Shown here in pieces: positions 1-9,300 of a stretch of DNA of 32,990 nt. The stretch is taken from positions 1-32,990 of the forward strand of contig NZ_JASODI010000024.1 in assembly GCF_030211955.1 (NCBI RefSeq), in the 5' to 3' direction. How positions within the stretch are numbered: position 1 is the first letter of the stretch; every line of letters starts with the position of its first letter. The notes below the pieces were generated by a model, which saw only the letters and a list, made by a program, of their open reading frames with translations, was not told the DNA's origin and ran no database searches. Origin of the DNA: Corynebacterium frankenforstense. GTDB lineage: Bacteria; Actinomycetota; Actinomycetes; Mycobacteriales; Mycobacteriaceae. Both the position numbers and the translations under genes were made by a program.

Positions 1-24
1 GTGCTGCTCCACGTGGAGCAGCAC
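1..24. terminator. Perfect 24-bp palindrome at the 3' side of the galK-like gene
   Basis: Two 12-base arms (GTGCTGCTCCAC and its exact reverse complement) meet without a spacer. The palindrome lies about 65 bp beyond the stop codon of the minus-strand galactokinase-like gene, where a transcription terminator is expected. The window edge hides whatever follows on the minus strand, so a T-run cannot be checked. An operator for a gene outside the window is the alternative. Confidence 0.5.
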
Positions 25-89
25 CGGGCGCTTTCGTCTGTGTGGGGGCGGCTGGGCCTGTGGGCGGGCCGGTCGGCTGGTGCGGCTGC

Positions 90-1442
90 CTACTTTCCGG
101 CGGCCTGCTCTCCGGCGGCCTCGCCCTCGAGCGCGGCCGGCGAGCCCGAGCCCAGCTCGACGACGAGCGGGGAGCCCGCGGCGGCCTCAGTCAGCTTCGC
201 AGTGAAGTCCTTGACGCTCAGCGCCGCGTCGCCCTCGGCGGGCAGCACCGCCAGGGCGGCCTCGTCCGTGGCCAGGCAGCAGGCGCGCGCCACCCGTGCC
301 CCGGCCGAGCGGGCGGCCGCCGAGACCTTCCCCGGATCCGGGGCGGCCGAGTAGCGCGAGGCCTGGTCCAGGTCGGACTCGGCGAGCAGCTCCAGGGCGT
401 CGTCGACGTGGCGGGAGCGCAGCGCCGCGCCCAGGCGCAGCGCGCGGGCGGTCTCGCGCTCCCAGAAGCCCAGCCACTCGCGGACCTCGTCGGTCTCCGG
501 CGTGCCCTCGGCGCCGTGCACCTCGTGGACGGCGTCGAGCCAGTCGGCGGTGCGCGCGTTCGCGTCCGGCAGCCTGCGCAGCGAGTCGGTGCCGAAGGCG
601 TGCGTGGCGTGGTCGAGGAAGCGGCGACGTGCGCGCACCACGGGCACGCCCTTGTCGCGGCGGACGGGCGCGCCGGCGTGGTCGGCGACGACGACCGCGG
701 TCAGCCCGCGGCCGAAGGGGGAGACCACCGGAGCGGCCGAGCCGTCCGAGTAGTCGATGACCGTCAGCGAGTCGGCGCGCCCGCGCAGCGCGACGGTGTG
801 CCGGGCCCGCATGGCCGGCACCTCGGAGAACATCGCCACCCCCTGGGTGCAGGCCTCGGCCAGTTTCGCGCGGCCGGGCACGTCGTCGACGGCCTGCGCG
901 TCGAGCGAGTGCAGCGCCAGGGCGAGCGCGACGTCGGCCGCCGAGAGCGCGCCGAGCCCGGCGTCGGCCGGGATGTCGGTGCAGACGGTGACGTCCAGCC
1001 CAGAGGTCTCGCGGGGGATCTGCTGGCGGTGCAGCAGGGTCCAGGCCACCCCGCCGAAGCGCACCGCGAGCCCGCCTGAGGGTGCCGGCGGCTCGATCTC
1101 GCGGCCCTCCTCGTCGATCTCCGGCTCCTGCTCGGCGGCGAGCTTCTCCAGGGTCTCGAAGTCGGTGGCGTCGGTGAACGTGCCCTCCGGGCCGGTGTAC
1201 TCCACTGTGACCGTGCCGTCGCCGCGCGGGCTGACGGCCAGACCGGCGCGCAGGGCGGCGGTGGCGACGACGACCGCGCCGCCGTAGTAGTCGGCCGCCT
1301 CGCCGAGCACCGGGAAAGTGCCCGGCGCCGAGGCGGTCGCCCGCGGGGCGGCGCCGGTGCGCGCGGCGTGACGGCGGGCGGCCTCGGCGGCGAGCTCGGC
1401 GCCGCGCGGGTCGGTGCTGGTGAAGTCAGGTTCGTGGGACAT
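90..1442 (-). CDS. Galactokinase-like GHMP-family protein, probably catalytically altered
   Basis: A 450-residue protein of the GHMP kinase fold, of the kind usually annotated galactokinase in corynebacteria. Galactokinase phosphorylates galactose at C1. The galactokinase signature (normally GRxNLIGEHTDYNGG) survives only as GTFPVLGEAADYYGG at residues 41-55, so the catalytic Arg position and the His of GEH are changed. The GHMP ATP-binding loop is recognisable as GLGALSAADVALALAL at 162-177. The segment matching PCGIMDQ reads PAMRARH, which would replace the catalytic Asp with Arg. The ATG is preceded by GGAGG about 12 nt upstream. No other galactose-pathway gene lies nearby. The fold assignment is good, but galactokinase activity is doubtful. 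Confidence 0.8.
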   Translation of the reverse strand: MSHEPDFTSTDPRGAELAAEAARRHAARTGAAPRATASAPGTFPVLGEAADYYGGAVVVATAALRAGLAVSPRGDGTVTVEYTGPEGTFTDATDFETLEKLAAEQEPEIDEEGREIEPPAPSGGLAVRFGGVAWTLLHRQQIPRETSGLDVTVCTDIPADAGLGALSAADVALALALHSLDAQAVDDVPGRAKLAEACTQGVAMFSEVPAMRARHTVALRGRADSLTVIDYSDGSAAPVVSPFGRGLTAVVVADHAGAPVRRDKGVPVVRARRRFLDHATHAFGTDSLRRLPDANARTADWLDAVHEVHGAEGTPETDEVREWLGFWERETARALRLGAALRSRHVDDALELLAESDLDQASRYSAAPDPGKVSAAARSAGARVARACCLATDEAALAVLPAEGDAALSVKDFTAKLTEAAAGSPLVVELGSGSPAALEGEAAGEQAAGK

Positions 1443-1530
1443 CTACGGGGGAAGCCTCCGGGAACGGCGGTGGGGCTCGGGCCGCACATGAGGCGGCGCC
1501 GAACCGGGACGGGTCCACTCTAACCGCGGG

Positions 1531-1564
1531 TAGGCTGGCGGCGGATCAACCCCGACGGAAAGGA
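1531..1564 (+). promoter_or_regulatory. -10 box and ribosome-binding site of the 64-residue protein
   Basis: TAGGCT at 1531-1536 fits the TANNNT -10 boxes seen repeatedly in this window. GGAAAGGA at 1557-1564 lies 6 nt before the ATG at 1571 and is a near-ideal Shine-Dalgarno. No clear -35 is visible. Confidence 0.6.
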
Positions 1565-1570
1565 TCAGCC

Positions 1571-1765
1571 ATGGCCGCCCAGGACGACAAGTTCTACTTC
1601 GACCCCTCGACCGGCGAGGTCACCCAGGGCAAGACCGGTTCCTGGGAGAACCGGATGGGCCCCTACGACACCGAGGCCGAGGCCCGCGAGGCCCTCAAGA
1701 CCGCCGCCGAGCGCAACGAGGAGTTCGACGAGCAGGACAAGGCCTGGGAGGGCGAGGAGAACTGA
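1571..1765 (+). CDS. Small conserved actinobacterial protein (64 aa)
   Basis: A 64-residue acidic protein with no membrane segment or signal peptide. The N-terminal half holds the pattern KFYFDPSTGEV followed by GKTGSWENRMGPYDTEAEA, with a Lys/Glu-rich helix after it. I recall proteins of this type as conserved single-domain hypotheticals in many actinobacteria, sometimes labelled SPOR-like. The aromatic/Gly pattern and the AEAREAL helix would suit a compact alpha/beta fold, but no function can be assigned. The excellent Shine-Dalgarno and -10 box support a real, well-translated gene. It is followed by a strong inverted repeat and converges with the CYTH-CHAD gene. Confidence 0.85.
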   Translation: MAAQDDKFYFDPSTGEVTQGKTGSWENRMGPYDTEAEAREALKTAAERNEEFDEQDKAWEGEEN

Positions 1766-1773
1766 CGTAAGAA

Positions 1774-1813
1774 ACGCCGGCGCACACCACGGGGAAAGTG
1801 GGCGCGCCGGCGT
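1774..1813. terminator. Convergent-gene terminator hairpin
   Basis: ACGCCGGCGC at 1774-1783 pairs perfectly with GCGCCGGCGT at 1804-1813 around a 20-nt loop. It sits between the convergent stops at 1765 and 1849, so it could serve both genes. No strong T-run follows on the plus strand. Confidence 0.6.
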
Positions 1814-1848
1814 GGGGGACAGCCGGCTGCGCGCCGGTTGACCGAACG

Positions 1849-3456
1849 TCAGCCGGCGATCGACTTCTTGAAGCGGCGGTAGGCCTTGCGGGTCTTGTCG
1901 CGGCGGGCGTCGGCCTGCTCAGCGACCTCGCCGAATCGCTGCATCTCCGCCTGGTAGAGCACCCCGTAGCCGAAGGTGTCCACGCCCCGGCGGGCCGCCT
2001 GGCGGGCGCGGCGGTGGATGACCGCGGCGGTGTCGTCGGCGACGGCCGCCTGGCCGAGCACGGCGACCAGCTTGCCCGCCTGCTCCTCGAGCCGGCTGCC
2101 GCGGTAGGGGGTCAGGCGGCGGGCCAGCGTGGCCGCGGTCTGCAGCGTCTGGGTGGCCACGAGCATCTCGCCGAAGAGCTGCGCGAGCTCACGGTGGGTG
2201 CCCGCCGGGTCATCGATGGTGTCCAGGGCGTCCCGGCGCAGGTTGCGGAACTCGATGTAGGCGCGCTTGATCTCGCGCACGATGATCGCCGTGGCCTTGA
2301 TCCGCTCGGCACGCTCGGGGGCCGGCGGGGCGGCGAGCACCTCGTCCAGGTCGTCGAGCACGGCCAGGTAGTCCTCCGACTCCAGAGCCGCGACGACGCG
2401 ACCGCGCGAGCGGGTCAGCCGCGAGCGCGTCGCCTGGGTCAGCCGGCCCGGGGCGTCGTCGCCGACCAGCCCGGTCTGGTCCTCGTCGAGGAGCAGGCGC
2501 ATGCGCTTGTCCACCTCGTGGGCGCGGTCGGCGTCCTCGAGCACCCGGGCCAGCGCGGCCAGGCGCGCGGCGTCGTGCAGCAGGTGGTCCAGGCGCTCGT
2601 CGCCGGCCTCGGAGTTGACGAAGAGATCGGCGAACAGGCTGATCAGGCTGCGGATCTCGCGGGTGGCGGTGAGCATGTCCCGCATCGCCGAGGCCCGGCC
2701 GGTGCGCGCGCCGGGGTCGGCGGCCAGCAGGCGGCCGCGCGCCTCGACCAGCGCGGTGAGGATGCCGGCGAAGGGGTCGTCGTCGGCGTTCGGGCTCTCG
2801 AAATCGGTCGGCCGCGGCGGAACCGGCGCGGTCTGCATGGTCGAGCCGAGGGCGCGCACCAGCTTCGACGGGGAGTCGGAGATCCGCGCGCCCACGCTGG
2901 CGAAGACCTCGGTGCCGGACTCGAGCACGCCGCGGCCCACGGCGGTGCCCGCCGTCTCCGGGGTCAGCTCGAGCTCCCACTCGCGCCAGGAGGTCGTCTC
3001 CCCGCCCTCGAGGAGCGCCTCGGCGTCGACGCGGTCGTCGCAGAAGTGGGCGACCGGGTGTCCGTCGGGGCCGAGCAGCACGGACTCGCGGCGGTGGTTG
3101 TCCACCTCGGCGACCGGCACCAGCGGCTGGGTGCGCACGATCGCGCGCACCCGCTGGACCAGCGACTCCGGCACGGTCTCGCCGTCGGGCGACTCGTCGA
3201 GCGCCGCACCGATCTCCATGCGGCCCTCGCGGCCGGGCAGCTTGAGGTGCCAGCCGTCGTCGTGGCCGCCGGTGCGCCGGCGCAGGGTGATCTTCTCACG
3301 GGCCAGGCGCAGGTCCGGGGTGTCGAAGTAGAGCGCCTTGAGGAAGTACTCGTCGGTGCTGCCGACCAGGTCGATCTCCGCGATGCGGGTCAGGTCCGGC
3401 ACCTCGGTCGTGGCCGGGGCCGCATAGGTCTGTTCGATCTCCAGGAAGGTGCTCAT
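1849..3456 (-). CDS. CYTH and CHAD domain-containing protein
   Basis: A 535-residue cytoplasmic protein. Residues 1-200 form a CYTH (triphosphate tunnel) domain, with charged strands such as ITLRRRTGG and WHLKLPGREGRMEIG. Residues about 285-535 form an alpha-helical CHAD domain rich in Arg and His, a family linked to inorganic polyphosphate. The start is the ATG of MSTFLEIEQTY at 3454-3456; the reading frame stays open upstream, but the CYTH domain begins here. The usual ExExK motif reads EIEQT (residues 6-10), so the final Lys is lost. The CHAD entry motif, normally VHQMRVATRRLR, reads ASAMRDMLTATREIR and lacks the His. The neighbourhood with glnA2/glnE is the conserved one. A triphosphatase or polyphosphate-binding role is family-based. 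Confidence 0.88.
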   Translation of the reverse strand: MSTFLEIEQTYAAPATTEVPDLTRIAEIDLVGSTDEYFLKALYFDTPDLRLAREKITLRRRTGGHDDGWHLKLPGREGRMEIGAALDESPDGETVPESLVQRVRAIVRTQPLVPVAEVDNHRRESVLLGPDGHPVAHFCDDRVDAEALLEGGETTSWREWELELTPETAGTAVGRGVLESGTEVFASVGARISDSPSKLVRALGSTMQTAPVPPRPTDFESPNADDDPFAGILTALVEARGRLLAADPGARTGRASAMRDMLTATREIRSLISLFADLFVNSEAGDERLDHLLHDAARLAALARVLEDADRAHEVDKRMRLLLDEDQTGLVGDDAPGRLTQATRSRLTRSRGRVVAALESEDYLAVLDDLDEVLAAPPAPERAERIKATAIIVREIKRAYIEFRNLRRDALDTIDDPAGTHRELAQLFGEMLVATQTLQTAATLARRLTPYRGSRLEEQAGKLVAVLGQAAVADDTAAVIHRRARQAARRGVDTFGYGVLYQAEMQRFGEVAEQADARRDKTRKAYRRFKKSIAG

Positions 3457-3578
3457 CTCAGCACCCACCGCCTTTCCCGTCTCATGCGTGCGTCTGAATC
3501 TGACTTCTCCGCCTCTGATGTTAGCGGCCCCGCGACCCCGCGGCCCCGCCGCCGGGGAGGCGCCCGCCCCGCCCGTGC

Positions 3579-4838
3579 TCAGGCCGCCCGCGGCGAACCG
3601 GACGAGCCGTCGGAGACACCGCCCGGCAGAGCGTGCGGCCCGTGCACCCCGGCGGAGTCGCCGCCGAGCCGGCTGCGCTCGGCGGCCCGCCACCCGTCGA
3701 GGTAGCCGGCTGAGTCGCGCGCGGACAGCGACATCGTCGAGGTCTGCGGGAAGGCCTTGGAGCAGGCCTCCTCGGCGCGCCGGGCCCGGTCGGCGAGCAC
3801 CGGCAGCGCCGCGGCGGTGTCGCGCCCGTCGACGGTGGCCTCCACGGTCACCTGTTTCTCTGCCTCTGCCAGAAGCTCGCCGATGTGGCGGGCGTACGAG
3901 ACCTGGAAGGAACGCCGGTAGGCGGAGGTGGCCTTCCGGGCCGCGGCCGCCTGCGCGCCCGGGCCGGTGGTCATGAAGTGGGCGCGCTGCCGGTTGAGGC
4001 TGGCGAAGAGGTCGACGACGTGGTCGAGGTCGTCCGGGGCGCCGAAGACGGCGACGATGCCGCAGCGGTGCACCAGCACGCACCGGCAGGAGCCGGCGGC
4101 GGCGACGTTGACCAGCAGCAGGAACTGGTGGCGCACCCAGGGCGAGTCCAGGTAGACCCGCGCCTCGGCGACCTCGGCGACCTCGGCGCCGGCCCGACCC
4201 GAGCCGGAACCTCCGGCCCCGCCGGCGCCGGCCGCGTCGATCGAGTCGATCAGATGGCGCCGGCGCAGCCGGTGGGCCGCCGCCGTCAGCGACTCGGCCT
4301 CGGCCGGGTAGTTCGTCGAGGCCGCCTTGTCCAGCAGGGCGCGCACCCGCCGGGCGATCTTCTCGGCCGCCGGGGAGAGCCGCCCGCCCGAGGGCGCGGT
4401 CGGGGCCGCGCCCAGGTGGACCTGGGTGCGCGTGAGCGCCAGGCGCAGGTCCTCGAGCACGGGCACGCTCAGCCGCGACTCGGTGGGCGGCTCGACCTCG
4501 CGCAGCCACAGCTCGCGCATCGGCCAGGGCACCTCGACGCCGAGGTCGCCCGCGGCGACGAAGCAGAAGTACTCGACCTGCGGCCCGCACAGGTGGCGCA
4601 GGTCGCCGGGGCGCCAGCCGCGCGACGCCGCGTCGCGCACCGCGTCCAGACAGTCCTCCCACAGCCGCCGGCGGTAGCGGTCCGCCTCGTCAAAGAGCCC
4701 GGAACCGTCCAGGGGCTCGAAGGGGTCGAAGGGGGAGGACCCGAAAGAGTCAGAGAAAGAGTCGGAGAAGGAGTCGAAGAAACCGGTGGGGTCGAAGTCG
4801 TCGGTGTGAGCGGTGTGGTCCGTGTTGTCCGTGTGCAT
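3579..4838 (-). CDS. DUF2786 domain-containing protein
   Basis: A 419-residue protein. Residues about 158-200 (EKIARRVRALLDKAAST, then NYPAEAESLTAAAHRL) match the DUF2786 helical domain. After it comes a Gly/Ala-rich spacer, then a C-terminal region with Cys and His residues that resembles the extension seen in larger DUF2786 proteins. The N-terminus is unusual: residues 18-44 are a Phe/Asp/Ser low-complexity segment built on repeated FDSF and SDSF. The start is the ATG at 4836-4838, preceded by GAGG 6 nt upstream; earlier in-frame starts would run into the glnA2 promoter region. The gene is transcribed divergently from glnA2. The function of DUF2786 is unknown to me. Confidence 0.82.
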   Translation of the reverse strand: MHTDNTDHTAHTDDFDPTGFFDSFSDSFSDSFGSSPFDPFEPLDGSGLFDEADRYRRRLWEDCLDAVRDAASRGWRPGDLRHLCGPQVEYFCFVAAGDLGVEVPWPMRELWLREVEPPTESRLSVPVLEDLRLALTRTQVHLGAAPTAPSGGRLSPAAEKIARRVRALLDKAASTNYPAEAESLTAAAHRLRRRHLIDSIDAAGAGGAGGSGSGRAGAEVAEVAEARVYLDSPWVRHQFLLLVNVAAAGSCRCVLVHRCGIVAVFGAPDDLDHVVDLFASLNRQRAHFMTTGPGAQAAAARKATSAYRRSFQVSYARHIGELLAEAEKQVTVEATVDGRDTAAALPVLADRARRAEEACSKAFPQTSTMSLSARDSAGYLDGWRAAERSRLGGDSAGVHGPHALPGGVSDGSSGSPRAA

Positions 4839-4996
4839 TTCTGCCTCGCTTAGGTGTTCGGTGGAATGTGCGAACAATCCACAGTGAACTGCACGGGCGC
4901 GACAAGCCACCCCCATGTGTTCGAACGGCGACTGGAACGCATCGTGCACGCAGGCGCGACGTCGTCAAGCGGCCACCCCCGCCCACCAGGGGCCAG

Positions 4997-5012
4997 TAGG
5001 GTGGGGGACATG
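4997..5012 (+). promoter_or_regulatory. Leaderless promoter of glnA2
   Basis: TAGGGT at 4997-5002 is followed by 7 nt and then the ATG at 5010. A transcript starting at the usual distance from this -10 box would begin at or next to the start codon, so glnA2 mRNA is probably leaderless. The seven bases between are GGGGGAC, too close to act as a normal ribosome-binding site. Confidence 0.7.
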
Positions 5013-6350
5013 GACAGCCAACAGGAATTCGTGCTGCGCAAGGTCGAGGAACGCGACGTCCGGTTCATCCGGTTGTGGTTCACCGACATCCAGGGCTACC
5101 TGAAGTCGGTGATGATGTCGCCGTCCGAGCTCGAGGGCGCCTTCGAGGAGGGCGTGGGCTTCGACGGCTCCTCGGTCGAGGGCTTCGCGCGCCTCTCCGA
5201 GGCCGACACGATCCTGCGCCCCGACCCCTCGACCTTCCAGCTGATGCCGTTCGACCGGGACCAGCCGGAGATCCGGGCGGCGCGGATGTTCTGCGACATC
5301 TCCATGCCGGACGGCCAGCCCTCGCTCTCCGACCCGCGCCAGGTGCTGCGCCGTCAGGTGCAGTCCGCCGCGGCCGACGGCTTCGACTGCATGATCTCCC
5401 CGGAGATCGAGTTCTTCCTGCTCAAGCTGCCTGAGGGGCGGATCGACCAGGCGCTGCCCACCGACAACGGCGGCTACTTCGACCAGGCCAGCCAGAACGA
5501 GGTGCCCAAGTTCCGCCGCGAGGCGATGGTCGCGCTCGAGTCGATGGGCATCGCCACCGAGTTCTCCCACCACGAGACCGCGCCCGGCCAGCAGGAGATT
5601 GACCTGCGGCACGCGGACGCGCTGACCATGGCGGACAACATCATGACCTTCCGCTACGTGGTCAAGCAGGTCGCCACCGCCAACGGCGTGCGCGCCAGCT
5701 TCATGCCCAAGCCCTTCAAGGAGTTCGCGGGCTCGGCGATGCACTCGCACATGTCGCTCTTCGAGGGCGAGACCAACGCCTTCCACGACCCGGACGACCA
5801 CTTCTCCCTGTCCGTGACGGCCAAGCAGTTCATCGCCGGCATCCTGCGCCACGCCCCGGAGATCTCCGCGGTGACCAACCAGTGGGTCAACTCCTACAAA
5901 CGCATCATGTTCGGCAACGAGGCGCCCACGGCCGCGACCTGGGGTGTCTCCAACCGCTCCGCGCTGGTGCGCGTGCCCACCTACCGGCTGACCAAGGAGG
6001 AGTCGCGCCGGGTCGAGGTGCGCAGCATCGACGCCGGCTGCAACCCCTACCTGACCTACGCGGTGCTGCTCGGCGCCGGCCTGAAGGGCATCCGCGAGGA
6101 GTACGAGCTCGAGGACCCGGCCGAGGACAACATCTCGCTGCTCTCCCGCCGCGAGCGCCGCGCGATGGGCTACGTCGACCTGCCGCGCTCCCTGGATCAC
6201 GCGCTGAAGAAGTTCGAGTCCAGCGAGCTGATGGCAGAGATCCTCGGCGAGCACGTCTACGAGTACTTCCTGCGCGCCAAGTGGGACGAGTGGCACCGCT
6301 ACCAGGAGCAGATCACCTCCTGGGAGCTGGCCCGCCTGCTGGACTACTGA
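5010..6350 (+). CDS. glnA2: Glutamine synthetase type I, GlnA2
   Basis: A 446-residue glutamine synthetase (ATP + glutamate + ammonia to glutamine), the length of mycobacterial GlnA2. The N-terminus MDSQQEFVLRKVEERDVRF and the block GAFEEGVGFDGSSVEGFAR match GlnA2 as I remember it. Active-site blocks are visible: PEIEFFLLK, GSAMHSHMSLF and NRSALVRVP. The NLYDLPPEE-type adenylylation loop is absent (here EDNISLLSRRERRAMGY), so GlnE should not modify this enzyme. The reading frame is open further upstream, but homology and the -10 box place the start at 5010. glnE follows after 17 nt, so the two are probably cotranscribed. In M. tuberculosis GlnA2 is dispensable for bulk glutamine synthesis; its role here is unknown. 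Confidence 0.95.
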   Translation: MDSQQEFVLRKVEERDVRFIRLWFTDIQGYLKSVMMSPSELEGAFEEGVGFDGSSVEGFARLSEADTILRPDPSTFQLMPFDRDQPEIRAARMFCDISMPDGQPSLSDPRQVLRRQVQSAAADGFDCMISPEIEFFLLKLPEGRIDQALPTDNGGYFDQASQNEVPKFRREAMVALESMGIATEFSHHETAPGQQEIDLRHADALTMADNIMTFRYVVKQVATANGVRASFMPKPFKEFAGSAMHSHMSLFEGETNAFHDPDDHFSLSVTAKQFIAGILRHAPEISAVTNQWVNSYKRIMFGNEAPTAATWGVSNRSALVRVPTYRLTKEESRRVEVRSIDAGCNPYLTYAVLLGAGLKGIREEYELEDPAEDNISLLSRRERRAMGYVDLPRSLDHALKKFESSELMAEILGEHVYEYFLRAKWDEWHRYQEQITSWELARLLDY

Positions 6351-6367
6351 GGGAGGCACGCGAGCAG

Positions 6368-9300
6368 ATGGCGACCGAACGCGCCCGCACCCCGCGCGCC
6401 GCCGTGCTCGGGCTGACCGGCCCGCACGCGGCCGAGGACCTCGCCGACCTCGGCTGGGACGACGGCGCCCACAACGACCTGCTCTGGGCGATGGCCGGCT
6501 GCGGCGACCCCGACCTCGCGCTCAACACCACCGTGCGCCTCGTCGCCGCGATTGCCGACGCCGCGGGTGACGCCGATGCGGCCCCGCCCGCGGGCGTGGA
6601 CAAGGCCGGCGCCGCCGGCGCCGGCGAGCTGATGGCGGAGCTCACCGCTGACGAGGCCCTGCGCGTGCGCTACTTCGCGCTGGTCGGAGGCTCGGCGGCC
6701 CTCGGCGACCACCTCGTGGCCCACGCCGCGCGTTGGCGCGAGCTGCTCGGCGAGCTGCCCGACCGCGCCGAGATGCTGCGCTCCATGCTCACCGCCGTCG
6801 AGGCGCGCCCGGCCGAGTTCGCCGAGCCGGCCGCCGACGGCCGTGAGGACCCGGCCGCGGAGAACCTGGAGACCGCCGGCACCTACCGCGCCGGGCTGAC
6901 CGGCCCGGAGGCCGGCCGCGCGCTCAAGGTCGCCTACCGCGACCTGCTCACCCGGGTGGCCGCCCACGACCTGGCCGGCACCTACCCGACCACCAAGCGC
7001 CACCCCGGCGGGCCCACCCTGCCCTTCGCTACCGTGACCGGCCTGCTCAGCGACCTCGCCGACGCTGCGCTGACAGCGGCGCTGGCCGTGGCGGTGGCCA
7101 GCGTCTACAAGGACGCCCCGCTCGACGGGCGCCTGGCGGTGATCGCCATGGGCAAGTGCGGCGCGCGCGAGCTGAACTACATCTCCGACGTCGACGTCGT
7201 CTTCGTCGTCGACGAGGTCTCCCCGAAGCTGACCCGCCTGGCCGGCGAGTTCGCCCGCATCGGCTCGAAGTGCTTCTTCGACGTCGACGCCAACCTGCGC
7301 CCCGAGGGCCGCTCCGGTGCGCTCGTGCGCACGCTCGACTCGCACGTGACCTACTACAAGCGCTGGGCGGAGACCTGGGAGTTCCAGGCGCTGCTGAAGA
7401 ACCGCCCGCAGACCGGCTACCTGCCGCTCGGCGAGGACTACCACGAGCAGCTCGCCCCGATGATCTGGGCGGCCAGCCGGCGCGACGACTTCGTCGACGA
7501 CGTCCAGGCCATGCGCTCCCGGGTGCTCGAGTCCGTGCCCGCGGACCTGAAGGACCGCGAGCTCAAGCTCGGCCGCGGGGGCCTGCGCGACGTCGAGTTC
7601 GCCATCCAGCTGCTGCAGATGGTCCACGGCCGCTCCGACGAGTCGCTGCGCACCACCGCCACCGTCGACGCGCTCGGCGAGCTGGTCCGCGGCGGCTACG
7701 TCGGCCGCGAGGACGGCCACGACCTGCGCGACGCCTACGTCTTCATCCGCACCCTCGAGCACCGCCTGCAGCTGCACCGCCTGCGGCGCACCCACACCCT
7801 GCCGGAGCCCGGCGACCAGGACGCCTGGATCTGGCTGGCGCGCACCGCCGGCTTCGCCCCGGACGCCGACGGCGACTCCGCCGACCATCTATCCCACGAG
7901 CTGCGCCGGGTACGCCGGCTGGTCTCCGAGCTGCACTCGCGCCTGTTCTACCGCCCGCTGCTCAAGAGCGTGGTCACGCTGACCGTCGACGCGCTCAAGC
8001 TCTCCCCGGACGCGGCGAAGCTGCAGCTGGGGGCGCTGGGCTACAAGTTCCCGGGCCGTGCCTTCGAGCACCTGCAGGCTCTGGCGGCCGGCACCACGCG
8101 CAAGGCGAAGATCCAGGTGCTGCTGCTGCCGACCCTGATGGACTGGCTGGGTGACACCGCCGACCCGGACTCCGGCCTGCTCAACTACCGCAAGCTCTCC
8201 GAGGCCGCCTACACCCGCCGCTGGTTTTTGCGCCTGCTGCGCGACGAGGGCGTGGTCGGCCAGCGCCTCATGCACATCCTGGGCACCTCCCAGTTCACCG
8301 CGGACCTGATCATCGCCAACCCGGACATCGTGCGGATGCTCGGCGACGGCGCCTCCGGCCCGAAGCTGACCGACACCTCGAGCGAGACCGTCGCCCGCTC
8401 CCTGGTGGCCGCCTCCAAGCGGCACGCCGACCCGGACCGGGCCATCGGGGTGGCCCGCTCGCTGCGGCGCACCGAGCTGGCACGTATCGCCGCGGCCGAC
8501 CTCCTCGGCTTCCTCGACGTGCCCGAGGTCTGCCGGGCGCTCTCCGCGATCTGGGAGGCGGTGCTCGACGCCGCCATCCGCGCCGAGGTGCGTGCCCGCC
8601 TGGCCGCCGACGGCGCCGAGGAGCCGCCGGCGCGCATCGCCGTGATCAGCATGGGCCGCCTCGGCGGCGCGGAGCTGGGGTACGGCTCCGACGCCGACGT
8701 CCTCTTCGTCGCCGAGCCCGCCGAAGGTGTCGACGACGCCGAGGCGGTCAAGTGGGCCGTGGAGGTCTGCGACTCGATGCGGGCCCGGCTGGCCAAGCCC
8801 TCCCAGGACCCGCCGCTGGACGTCGACCTGGGCCTGCGCCCGGAGGGACGCAGCGGCCCCACGGTGCGCACGGTGGAGAGCTACCGGCGCTACTACAAGC
8901 AGTGGGGCGAGGTCTGGGAGACCGTCGCGCTCCTGCGCGCGGCCCCGGTGGCCGGCGACCCCGAGGTCGCCCGCGCCTTCCTCGAGGTCATCGATCCGGT
9001 GCGCTACCCCGAGGGTGGGGCCTCGCAGGCCACGCTGCGCGAGGTGCGCCGGATGAAGGCGCGCATCGACGACGAGCGCCTGCCCCGCGGCGCGGACCGC
9101 AGCACCCACACTAAGCTGGGCCGCGGCGGGCTGACCGACGTGGAGTGGACCGTCCAGCTGCTCATCCTCGAGCACGCCCACGAGTGCCCGCGGCTGCACA
9201 ACACCTCCACCCTCGAGTGCCTCGAGGTGCTCAAGGAGGAGGACATCCTCGACGCCGCCGACGCCGACTGCCTGCGCGACGCCTGGATCGCGGCTACGCA

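Noticed and set aside
42..1079. Long plus-strand open frame opposite the galK-like gene
   Set aside because: Arg/Gly/Val-rich translation with no family pattern; a mirror of the minus-strand gene's codon bias.
4854..5009. Upstream extension of glnA2
   Set aside because: Extra residues do not resemble GlnA2 proteins and would cover the -10 box at 4997.
4965..6359. Long minus-strand open frame opposite glnA2
   Set aside because: Low-complexity shadow of a clear glutamine synthetase gene.
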